Assembly: GCA_910585715.1 (NCBI GenBank)
Contig: CAJUEX010000014.1
Location: 1-64,000 of the forward strand
Length of the DNA: 64,000 bases
Direction: 5' to 3'
Origin: an uncultured Lachnospiraceae bacterium
GTDB lineage: Bacteria; Bacillota; Clostridia; Lachnospirales; Lachnospiraceae
The translations under genes and the position numbers were made by a program. Below are positions 44,289 to 51,590 of the stretch, one piece after another. Positions within the stretch are counted from its first letter, which is position 1. Each line of letters begins with the position of its first letter. Under the pieces are notes generated by a model. It made no database searches and was not told the DNA's origin. It worked only from the letters and a program-made list of their open reading frames with translations.

Positions 44289-45348
44289 CGCTGCACCCCC
44301 TTAATTCCGCACTTTTTATCCGTCCCAGTATTTTTATATACTTGCCCTTTCGCCCGCATGGACAATCATCCTCTCCCAAAATACACCCTTCATCCTCCGT
44401 AAGCAGAGAATGTCCCGGATATGAACGGGGCAAAACAGATACAACCTGCAGCATTCCGGCTTCTCCAATACTACAGGGGGCAAAATCCTCATATCTTCTT
44501 GGAATCACATCTGAATAAATGCTGGCATGCAAATGCCCGTATTCACATTCCGCATATATGCACCCCGTCTGTTCCACCATGCCGTAATGGTCCAAAAAGT
44601 GCCCGATTCCAAATTGTTGGTTTATACTGTCTTTAAATTGTTCATTGGAAATCTTCAGGGAGGTAAGCTTTTTCCAGCCGCCTCCTGTCATTAAAAATGC
44701 CTCCGGAAGCTGATAACGGATTCCTCTTTTTTTTAATTCCATATAAAAATGCTGCCACACAAGAAAAGTAAAACCAAATAACAGGCATTTTTCTTCTTTA
44801 TGCTTTTGGATAAAACCTTCCACAGCTTCCATATTCAGGCTCATGTCTTCATTCAAGGCATATACCACTTCAGAAGCCAGTATTCTGAGACCGATGATTG
44901 CAGCTCCCCTTGCAGAAAAAAGGCTTCTATCCTTTACAACAGCAGGGCTGTCAATGACTAAAAGAGGAATCCTCTTTTTCCCCAGAAAGTCGCTTAATAT
45001 TTTTATCATGACTTTTTGCTGAAGCATGGCGGTTTCTTTATCCACATAAATTTTTGACACTTCCTGCCCTGTTGTCCCGGAGGACGTCATTGTCTTAAAG
45101 ATATCTTCCCTCGGTATGCTGAGCAGTTCCATCTTTTTAAACAGACGAACAGGAAAAAAGGGAATATCATAATAAGATTCTGTCTTATCCGGCAGATATC
45201 CTATTGCATCCAATATGTTTTTATACTGCTCACAATGAGCATAATGATACTTTGTCAATTCCAGCAGCTTATCTGTCAGCAGTTTTTTCTTTTGTTCCTG
45301 CGCCAGTTCATAAGGCTTAAGCTCAAAAAAAGCATTTAAATCATTCAT
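44263..45348 (-). CDS. LuxE-type acyl-protein synthetase, copy 2
   Basis: The 361-residue protein has MTSSGTTGQEVSKIYVDK, LLFGFTFLVWQHFYMELKK, TGGGWKKLTSLKIS, HYGMVEQTGCIYAECEYG and the C-terminal RIKSAELRGCSDVYG with Cys352 as the likely acylated residue. Similarity to copy 1 runs over the whole length, so the luxE-luxC pair was duplicated as a unit and has since diverged. It follows the transketolase C-terminal gene by about 27 bases. Confidence 0.88.
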   Translation of the reverse strand: MNDLNAFFELKPYELAQEQKKKLLTDKLLELTKYHYAHCEQYKNILDAIGYLPDKTESYYDIPFFPVRLFKKMELLSIPREDIFKTMTSSGTTGQEVSKIYVDKETAMLQQKVMIKILSDFLGKKRIPLLVIDSPAVVKDRSLFSARGAAIIGLRILASEVVYALNEDMSLNMEAVEGFIQKHKEEKCLLFGFTFLVWQHFYMELKKRGIRYQLPEAFLMTGGGWKKLTSLKISNEQFKDSINQQFGIGHFLDHYGMVEQTGCIYAECEYGHLHASIYSDVIPRRYEDFAPCSIGEAGMLQVVSVLPRSYPGHSLLTEDEGCILGEDDCPCGRKGKYIKILGRIKSAELRGCSDVYGTAFK

Positions 45349-45375
45349 ACTGCACCTGTTACTCCCAAGTATTTT

Positions 45376-46347
45376 TTACTTATTCATTTCCAGTTCAATC
45401 CGCTCTGCAATCTGCCCGCAGCAAATCCCCGCCTGCTCCCATATATATCTTTGGGAGCCTGCATTTGCAAAGCAGTCCTGAAAACCAAGCATAATCTGGG
45501 GAGGCGTATTTTTCAGGCCAGCCTTACATTCCGCCACTGCACTGCCCAGTCCTCCGATTACATTATGCTCTTCTACCGTTATAAGCAAATCATATTCCCT
45601 GCAGAGCTGCTCCACCATTTGCCTGTCCATGGGCTTAATTGTATGCACATTGATGACGGTAGGAAAAATGCCCTTATCGTTAAGCATATCCGCCGCTTTC
45701 AGAGCCTCTGCCACCATCAGGCCTGTTGCCAGAATGGCAGTTTTCTCTCCCTGTCTGAGCACTACCGGTTTTCCTGCCTGAAATTCATAGTCCTCCTCAT
45801 ACACAATGGGGCAGTTCAATCCGCCGCTCAAACGAATGTATACAGGATTTTCTACGCTTGCTGCATATTGAGCCATTTTGAAAGCTTCAAGACTGTCTGC
45901 CGCAGATAAAACGGTCATATTGGGCAGAGCACGCATAAAGGCTATATCCTCTGTAGCCCAATGGGAAATGCCTGATTTGGCTGCAACCACTCCTGCTGCT
46001 GTTCCGATAATCTTCACATTACACTGCAGATGGGATAAATGCTGCCTGACATGTTCCAGGCTGCGCACTGCAATAAAGGAAGCATATGTAGTGGCAAACA
46101 CGCACCTTCCTTCCATAGCCAGCCCTGCTGCAATTCCAATCATATTTTGTTCCGCAATCCCTACATTCAAAAACTTGTCCGGATATGCTTTTATAAAGCG
46201 TTCCATCCCGGAAAGAAGGGATAAATCTGCAGTCAGCAGCTTCAGATTTTCTTTTTCTTTTGCGATTTCCGGCAGCGCTATGCCAAAAAACGTTCCTCTT
46301 TGTCCTAACTTAGACCATGTTTTTATTCCAACAGAACGAATTTTCAA
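45376..46347 (-). CDS. Transketolase-like protein, C-terminal (pyrimidine-binding) subunit
   Basis: The 323-residue protein covers the pyrimidine-binding and C-terminal domains of transketolase. The key glutamate is in NVGIAEQNMIGIAAGLAM, and GVVAAKSGISHWATEDIAFM and VITVEEHNV-like LLITVEEHNVIGGLGSA are typical. It works with the N-terminal subunit encoded just upstream and overlapping by four bases. Split transketolases occur in housekeeping and in biosynthetic clusters. Linkage to the LuxE/LuxC and cyclase genes favours a dedicated two-carbon transfer to a product of this operon. Confidence 0.9.
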   Translation of the reverse strand: MKIRSVGIKTWSKLGQRGTFFGIALPEIAKEKENLKLLTADLSLLSGMERFIKAYPDKFLNVGIAEQNMIGIAAGLAMEGRCVFATTYASFIAVRSLEHVRQHLSHLQCNVKIIGTAAGVVAAKSGISHWATEDIAFMRALPNMTVLSAADSLEAFKMAQYAASVENPVYIRLSGGLNCPIVYEEDYEFQAGKPVVLRQGEKTAILATGLMVAEALKAADMLNDKGIFPTVINVHTIKPMDRQMVEQLCREYDLLITVEEHNVIGGLGSAVAECKAGLKNTPPQIMLGFQDCFANAGSQRYIWEQAGICCGQIAERIELEMNK

Positions 46348-47171
46348 TGGACTTCCCCCTTAATTTCCTTTTTTGCCTGTTCGTATTGTTCCTTCGTAAT
46401 GGAAGAATGATGCCATTCTCTCCTGTTTTCCATAAAGGAGACACCTTTTCCTTTTATAGTCTCAGCTATGATAATATTGGGCATATCATCTTTCTGCTCT
46501 GAAAAGGCACGCAGCAAATCTGCAACGTCATGCCCGTCACAGCATATCACATTCCAGTTAAAGCTTTTCATTTTTGCCGCAAGGTCATCGATTCCCATGA
46601 CTTCCTCTGTATCTCCGTCATAGGAAAGGTGGTTCCTGTCAATGATAGCCGTTATATTTCCAAGCTTATACTGTGCAGCAGACATAAATGCCTCCCAGAT
46701 AGAGCCTTCGTTTAATTCGCCGTCCCCCATCAGCACATATGTACGAAAGTCCTTATTGTCCTCCCTTGCTGCCAGAGCAATGCCAATTCCTACGGAAATA
46801 GCCATTCCAAGGCTGCCTCCTGAATATTCCAGCCCGATTTGTGTATTTTTCGGATATCCTACAAGCCTGCCTCCGTCTTTTTGAAACTCTAAAAGCTCTT
46901 CTTTTTTTATAAAGCCGGCTTCTGCAAGGGCTGGGAAATGCGCCAGCACGCAATGATTCTTGCTGGGGATGAACCGGTCCCGTCCTTCCCATTCCGGCTC
47001 TTCCGTACGATACCGTAAGACAGAGCCATATAAAACTGCCATAATTTCCATACAGGATAAGCCCCCTCCCAGATGAGCGCCCTTATCCCCTGTGGAATAT
47101 GCCATTTCAATAGCATCAAGCCGCATTCTTCGGCACATTTCATTCAACCTTGCCGTAATATCTTCTTTCAT
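46344..47171 (-). CDS. Transketolase-like protein, N-terminal (TPP-binding) subunit
   Basis: The 275-residue protein has the thiamine diphosphate motif GDGELNEGSIWEAFMSAAQY, a histidine near MAYSTGDKGAHLGGGLSC and substrate-type loop residues (SLGMAISVGIGIAL). It ends in KGKGVSFMENRREWHHS, as in other split transketolases. The stop overlaps the start of the C-terminal subunit (ATGA), and its own start overlaps the SDR stop by four bases, so the three genes are translationally coupled. Confidence 0.9.
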   Translation of the reverse strand: MKEDITARLNEMCRRMRLDAIEMAYSTGDKGAHLGGGLSCMEIMAVLYGSVLRYRTEEPEWEGRDRFIPSKNHCVLAHFPALAEAGFIKKEELLEFQKDGGRLVGYPKNTQIGLEYSGGSLGMAISVGIGIALAAREDNKDFRTYVLMGDGELNEGSIWEAFMSAAQYKLGNITAIIDRNHLSYDGDTEEVMGIDDLAAKMKSFNWNVICCDGHDVADLLRAFSEQKDDMPNIIIAETIKGKGVSFMENRREWHHSSITKEQYEQAKKEIKGEVH

Positions 47172-47926
47172 GCAATCGTTCTCCCTCCGTCAATCACTAA
47201 AGTATGTCCCGTAATAAAAGCCGCCTGATTAGAAAGCAGATACAATACCGCATCTGCCACTTCTTCCGGCTCTGCCATCCGTTTCTGCGGTGTCCTCTGA
47301 ATTGTTTCTTCTAACTCTTTTTCCGGTTTAAAAAATCCCATATCCGTATTTACCAGACCGGGGGCAACTGCATTTACACGGATTTGATAAGCGGCAAGTT
47401 CATTAGCCAGGCATTTGGTTGCCCAGATAAGCGCTGCTTTGCTGGAACCATAAGCCAGATACCCGGGCTTGCTTTCAATTCCCCCAACCGATGCCATATT
47501 GACGATTGCGCCATGCTTTTGCCTTATCATGTATTTGGAAACATACTGGGTAAGGCGTATTACTGAAAAGTAATTGATTTCAAACACTTCCTTCAGCTTT
47601 TCAACAGAAGTTTTATGCAGACCGCCTCCATATGCCATTCCCGCATTATTAACCAATGCATCCACCGGTCTCTTTTCCTGCATAATCTGTTTTACTGCTG
47701 ATTTCATTTCCGCCTCATCTGTCAAATCAAAATAAACTGTCTGGATTTGCACCTGATATTCTTTTTCCAGGTCTTTTACAGTTTGTTCAAATTCTTCATG
47801 ATAAATTCGGGAGCATGCCCATACATTTGCGCCATTTTGCGCAAGCTTTTCTAAAATCTTCTTTCCAATTCCCCGGTTGGCGCCGGTTAGTAAAACATTT
47901 TTACCCTGCAATAATTTCTCCGACAT
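47168..47926 (-). CDS. Short-chain dehydrogenase/reductase (FabG-like)
   Basis: About 252 residues from the ATG at 47926, chosen because AAGGA lies about nine bases upstream; an earlier ATG at 47947 lacks a ribosome binding site. NAD(P)-binding TGANRGIGKKILEKLA, NNAGMAYGGG, the active-site YGSSKAALIWATKCLANELA (Tyr-x-x-x-Lys) and VNAVAPGLVNTD are standard. The likely reaction is reduction or oxidation of a keto/hydroxy group in the glycan or acyl precursor. One of three SDRs in the operon. Confidence 0.88.
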   Translation of the reverse strand: MSEKLLQGKNVLLTGANRGIGKKILEKLAQNGANVWACSRIYHEEFEQTVKDLEKEYQVQIQTVYFDLTDEAEMKSAVKQIMQEKRPVDALVNNAGMAYGGGLHKTSVEKLKEVFEINYFSVIRLTQYVSKYMIRQKHGAIVNMASVGGIESKPGYLAYGSSKAALIWATKCLANELAAYQIRVNAVAPGLVNTDMGFFKPEKELEETIQRTPQKRMAEPEEVADAVLYLLSNQAAFITGHTLVIDGGRTIA

Positions 47927-47927
47927 T

Positions 47928-48656
47928 TTATTTTTCCTTTTTTCCATGTTTTACAAATACATGCTGGACATCCTTTGGCAGATAGCCATTTAAAATCAAA
48001 GCTCTAAGCTGTGACGGATTATTGGACGATACATGGGTTATCACCTTTTTTCCGCCAAGCATTTTCACGATTTCCTGCTCTTTTTGCACAATTCCCAGTC
48101 CGGAGCTTTGAAACCTCTTATAGCCTCCGCCCAACACGGATATGTAAGTATTTTTATCTTTCTCCTGCAAAATAATAAAGCCAGCTGATTCTTCCTTATA
48201 CACCATCACATAAGGCAGGGCTCCTTTGGAGAGCATATCCTCCACCCAGTTTACATAACGCTTAGCTGCTTTTTCCTTTCCGAAATTTGCGTCTTTGGAT
48301 ATCCGGTCTGTTTCAAAAAGACCATCTCTGATTTCCATATAAAGCTGCTGCACATCCTCATCATCCATTTTGCGATAGGATACGGAATCATATAGTCTTT
48401 GATGCAAAGGCGTCCTTACGGGTTCGTGTAAATCATGGACAACTTCAATCAAATCCTCAATATAGTAAAATCCCTTTTTCTGGGCATACTCTGATAAATC
48501 TGTCCGTTCACTTGGAATCTTTATCACCATATATTCTGCTTCAAGCCTGTCCATTTGTTCCTTTATCTCCAAAAGGCTGTCACACTTCTCACAAACTAGT
48601 TCTTTTGCAGCAACGCCAAGATTTCTTTTTTCCCAATAGGCATCTATTATTTTCAC
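47928..48656 (-). CDS. GNAT-type N-acyltransferase, WecD/RffC-like
   Basis: WecD acetylates dTDP-4-amino-4,6-dideoxygalactose. The 242-residue protein resembles it in layout: an N-terminal strand-rich part (LGVAAKELV, ..IKIPSERTDLSEYAQKKGFY) and a C-terminal GNAT fold. RISKDANFGKEKAAKRYVNW aligns with the WecD segment containing the acceptor-site residues, and GLGIVQKEQEIVKMLG is the CoA-loop-like stretch followed by VSSNNPSQLRALILNGYLP. With WecE at the end of the same operon, N-acylation of Fuc4N is likely. The donor could be acetyl-CoA or the operon's own acyl-ACP. I call it WecD-like, not WecD. Confidence 0.7.
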   Translation of the reverse strand: MKIIDAYWEKRNLGVAAKELVCEKCDSLLEIKEQMDRLEAEYMVIKIPSERTDLSEYAQKKGFYYIEDLIEVVHDLHEPVRTPLHQRLYDSVSYRKMDDEDVQQLYMEIRDGLFETDRISKDANFGKEKAAKRYVNWVEDMLSKGALPYVMVYKEESAGFIILQEKDKNTYISVLGGGYKRFQSSGLGIVQKEQEIVKMLGGKKVITHVSSNNPSQLRALILNGYLPKDVQHVFVKHGKKEK

Positions 48657-48713
48657 AAGCCTCCACCATCCTGTATCATTTAAGTAACCCGCAATTTTAA
48701 AAACTCACCTGCT

Positions 48714-49871
48714 CTAAACCGCATATAATGTCAAATCCAGTATTCCCCTGCTATTTGCATTATTTCTTAAATAAAATTTATATTTATCATTACAAGATAA
48801 GGATGCCAAAAAATGCGGAATGGTCAATAAATCTGTTCTCTTATGATAAACTCTGACTGCCAATGCCGGTTTATACTTTTTAATTACCTCAGCAGCGCCC
48901 TTTAAAGCTTCCAACTCGCTCCCTTCCACATCCATTAAAATTGCAGCGATTGCTTCTCCAAATCTTCCTTCTAATGTATCAATATTAATTGTTGTTATGG
49001 ATATATATTGGGATAAGTCTTCCCCGTCTTCAGGAATTACTATTTTTCCTCCCTGCCCTCCCCGCACATCAAAATACAGCTTTTCACTTCTGCTGGAAAC
49101 ACCGTTTTCCATCGGAATAATATTTGGATAACATTCACATTTTTCTTTAATCAGCCTGATATTATCCTTGTCCGGTTCAAGCGCAATGATTTTTTTTGAA
49201 ACTTCCCTGTTTTTAAGGTATTCTGAAATTTCAACGGCAGTTTTTCCATTATATGCACCACAATCAACTATCACACCATCTCTTCTTTGTATATCTGTAA
49301 ACATAATATCATATTCATAATCATGCATATGATCCGTCTTCAAAACACAAAATTCGCCTGCCCTTCCGGAAATATTGGAATTCAAATATTCTACCATTAT
49401 TCTTCTGGAAAAATCATCTTCTAATAAATTATATGTTTTTTCAAAAACTGCATAATTATTTAAAAAAAACGGATAGTCTATAAAGTTCCAGTCAATATAG
49501 CAATTTTCAAAATCTATTATTTCTATTGCCGGAGCATGTAACAGAATTTCATTTAACTTTTTCTTTAACAAGTCTTCTTTTTCAACTATTGTTTCAAATC
49601 CTATAATCAGCATTGCTTCTTCCTGTTTTTCTAAGTCACACAGCTTTATTAATTCCTTATCTTCACATACTGTTGTCTCATAATATTCATCATCAGCTAC
49701 ACAGAAGGTAATCTCAACTCCCCATTTTTTTAATTTTTGCTCAAGATAATTTGCATAAATGCCCGCACCAAAAATCCCAATTCTTTTATTATGAAGCAAT
49801 AACCTGTTAATCTTTTCATAAATATCATTTTTATCATATCGTATACTATTTAATAGTTCCTTCATATTCAT
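48714..49871 (-). CDS. FkbM family methyltransferase with N-terminal Rossmann-like domain
   Basis: Residues about 1-110 look like a small nucleotide- or PglD-like Rossmann part (KRIGIFGAGIYANYLEQKLK). The C-terminal half is an FkbM SAM-dependent methyltransferase: VDCGAYNGKTAVEISEYLKN, ALEPDKDNIRLIKEKC, and ILMDVEGSELEALKGA. FkbM enzymes usually O-methylate sugars or polyketides. The start is uncertain: ATG 49871 directly follows a G-run, while ATG 49865 has it at seven bases. It is likely to methylate the operon's glycan or acyl group. Confidence 0.85.
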   Translation of the reverse strand: MNMKELLNSIRYDKNDIYEKINRLLLHNKRIGIFGAGIYANYLEQKLKKWGVEITFCVADDEYYETTVCEDKELIKLCDLEKQEEAMLIIGFETIVEKEDLLKKKLNEILLHAPAIEIIDFENCYIDWNFIDYPFFLNNYAVFEKTYNLLEDDFSRRIMVEYLNSNISGRAGEFCVLKTDHMHDYEYDIMFTDIQRRDGVIVDCGAYNGKTAVEISEYLKNREVSKKIIALEPDKDNIRLIKEKCECYPNIIPMENGVSSRSEKLYFDVRGGQGGKIVIPEDGEDLSQYISITTINIDTLEGRFGEAIAAILMDVEGSELEALKGAAEVIKKYKPALAVRVYHKRTDLLTIPHFLASLSCNDKYKFYLRNNANSRGILDLTLYAV

Positions 49872-49940
49872 CCCCCCCCATTATGTGTATTATATTTATT
49901 TAGTGATATTTTCTTTTCATACATTCAGGCAGTACAAAAA

Positions 49941-50279
49941 TTAAAACAATGCGTAGCAACAGATACCCGCTATAATCAGGACAGCTCCCAGCAGCTTAAT
50001 CTTTGTCAATTTTTCATGCAGAAAAAAGTAACTTAAAACCGGAACAAATATATACCCTGCTGCCTCTAAAAGATTACCAAAAGATAAGGGAATTCCTTTA
50101 TAAGCATACATCGTCAGAAACATAGATAAGAAAAACATTCCATATGCAATAATTACTCTTGGATTCAAGTACTCCCTAACAGGATTTTCATATTGCTTTC
50201 CTGCGCTTTTCTTTAAAATAATCTGGGAAACAGATGCGACAAGAACAGAACTTAAATATATAAGAACATAAAACATCAT
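49941..50279 (-). CDS. Small four-helix transporter, EamA/SMR type, subunit 2
   Basis: The product (112 residues from ATG 50279) has four hydrophobic helices and ends YFFLHEKLTKIKLLGAVLII, as in EamA/SMR proteins. The ATG overlaps the upstream gene stop (ATGA), so the two are coupled. Pairs of such proteins (ArnE-ArnF in enterobacteria) move undecaprenyl-phosphate-linked amino sugars across the membrane. Next to a polyprenyl-phosphate glycosyltransferase a flippase role is inferred. Confidence 0.75.
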   Translation of the reverse strand: MMFYVLIYLSSVLVASVSQIILKKSAGKQYENPVREYLNPRVIIAYGMFFLSMFLTMYAYKGIPLSFGNLLEAAGYIFVPVLSYFFLHEKLTKIKLLGAVLIIAGICCYALF

Positions 50280-50635
50280 TTTGTTTCTCTCCTCACTTCC
50301 TCCAGGATAAAACAATAGACTCCAACCAATACCAAAATTGCCCCTGCAATCATATTCCACCTGATTTTTTCTTCAAAAATCAGCCTTCCCCACAAAATTC
50401 CATATATAATTCCCACTCCTTTGCTTCCATATGCTGCTATTAAAGAAACACGTTTTAAAACCTGCTGCCACATTATTGCATAAACAAACAGAATCAATAG
50501 CAAAAGTCCGTAATAGAAAAGAAAGGATTTGGATAAAAAAGCCTGCTTGCCCGCCATTTTAGAGCAAATACCTCCTAAAGACATAATAAATAATGCCGCT
50601 TGCAATATGAAAAACCATTTCCAATTATTTTTCAT
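50276..50635 (-). CDS. Small four-helix transporter, EamA/SMR type, subunit 1
   Basis: About 119 residues from the ATG at 50635, with a GGGGAACGGG stretch before it; an earlier TTG at 50647 is possible. Four hydrophobic helices (WKWFFILQAALFIMSLGGI, then LLLILFVYAIMWQQVL and others) and the loop IIYGILWGRLIFEEKIRWN are of EamA/SMR type. It starts inside the end of the glycosyltransferase gene and overlaps its partner by four bases, so all three are translated together. Confidence 0.75.
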   Translation of the reverse strand: MKNNWKWFFILQAALFIMSLGGICSKMAGKQAFLSKSFLFYYGLLLLILFVYAIMWQQVLKRVSLIAAYGSKGVGIIYGILWGRLIFEEKIRWNMIAGAILVLVGVYCFILEEVRRETK

Positions 50636-51587
50636 CCCGTTCCCCAACTTTCTTCTTACAGATATCTCTTACTACATACTGTGGGGAATTGTTAATACAA
50701 ATATAAATCCTGCCAATATATTCTCCAATCAGTCCCAGCATAAGCAATATCATTCCTCCTATGATAAAAACAGCAGAAATCAGGGAACTCCATCCCGCTT
50801 CAATAGCAGGATTCAACAGCTTTCTTATAATAGTAATAAATGCAAACAAAAAGCCCATTCCCGACAGCATAAACCCCATATAAGCCCCCAACTCCAAAGG
50901 CTTTACGGAAAAAGCAGTAAAACCGTTTAACCATAAGGAAACCAATGATTTTAAATTATATCCCGATTTTCCCATCATGCGGTCCCTGTGATTAACTGGA
51001 ACATAATTGATGTTTCTAGTCACCCTTAAAACCAATCCTGCAACATACGGATAGGAATGTTCATATTTTATCATTTCATCAATGATAATCTTCCTTGCTG
51101 CATAATAGCTGCTCCCTTTCCTGTCCTCTCCCCGCATGTCAAACATATAATCTGACATTTTTTTTGCAAGGTCAGAGCCCCATTTCCGAAAAGCATTCTG
51201 ATGAGTTTCCGTATACATTGCATAAACAACATCATACCCCTTTTCTATTTCATCCAAAAGAGTAAAAACCTCATCCGCAGGGGTTTGTCCGTCGTCATCT
51301 AAAGACACCACGCAATCGCCGGAACAATAATGATATCCTGCCATGAGAGCAGAATGCTGCCCGAAATTTTTAGTAAGGTTAATACCCGTTACTTTTTCAT
51401 CATCTTCTGCCCTTTTCCTGATTGTGCTCCAAACCTTGTCCGGAGAACCATCATTTACTAAAATAATCTCATAATCATACGTGTTTTTCTTTAGCATGGT
51501 TGATTCGATTTCATCTACAACTACCATAACAGTATGTTCTGACCTGTAACATGGTACTACAAAAGATATTTTCTTTAACTCACTCAA
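50625..51587 (-). CDS. Polyprenyl-phosphate glycosyltransferase (GT2, CsbB/GtrB/ArnC-like)
   Basis: The 320-residue protein has the GT2 fold: SFVVPCYRSEHTVMVVVDEI, IILVNDGSPDKVW, the metal-binding DXD-type VSLDDDGQTPADE, and MMGKSGYNLKSLVSLWLNG. Two C-terminal transmembrane helices (about residues 235-260 and 268-295) are as in dolichol-phosphate-mannose synthase-like enzymes that load sugars on undecaprenyl phosphate. It starts with TTG at 51587, with no near ATG. It is immediately followed by the two small transporters. This trio plus YfhO forms the usual extracytoplasmic glycosylation set. Confidence 0.9.
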   Translation of the reverse strand: MSELKKISFVVPCYRSEHTVMVVVDEIESTMLKKNTYDYEIILVNDGSPDKVWSTIRKRAEDDEKVTGINLTKNFGQHSALMAGYHYCSGDCVVSLDDDGQTPADEVFTLLDEIEKGYDVVYAMYTETHQNAFRKWGSDLAKKMSDYMFDMRGEDRKGSSYYAARKIIIDEMIKYEHSYPYVAGLVLRVTRNINYVPVNHRDRMMGKSGYNLKSLVSLWLNGFTAFSVKPLELGAYMGFMLSGMGFLFAFITIIRKLLNPAIEAGWSSLISAVFIIGGMILLMLGLIGEYIGRIYICINNSPQYVVRDICKKKVGERDEK

Positions 51588-51590
51588 CTT

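Noticed and set aside
39040..45348. Bioluminescence (lux) operon
   Set aside because: LuxC and LuxE types are present but there is no luxA, luxB or luxD, and the context is glycan biosynthesis.
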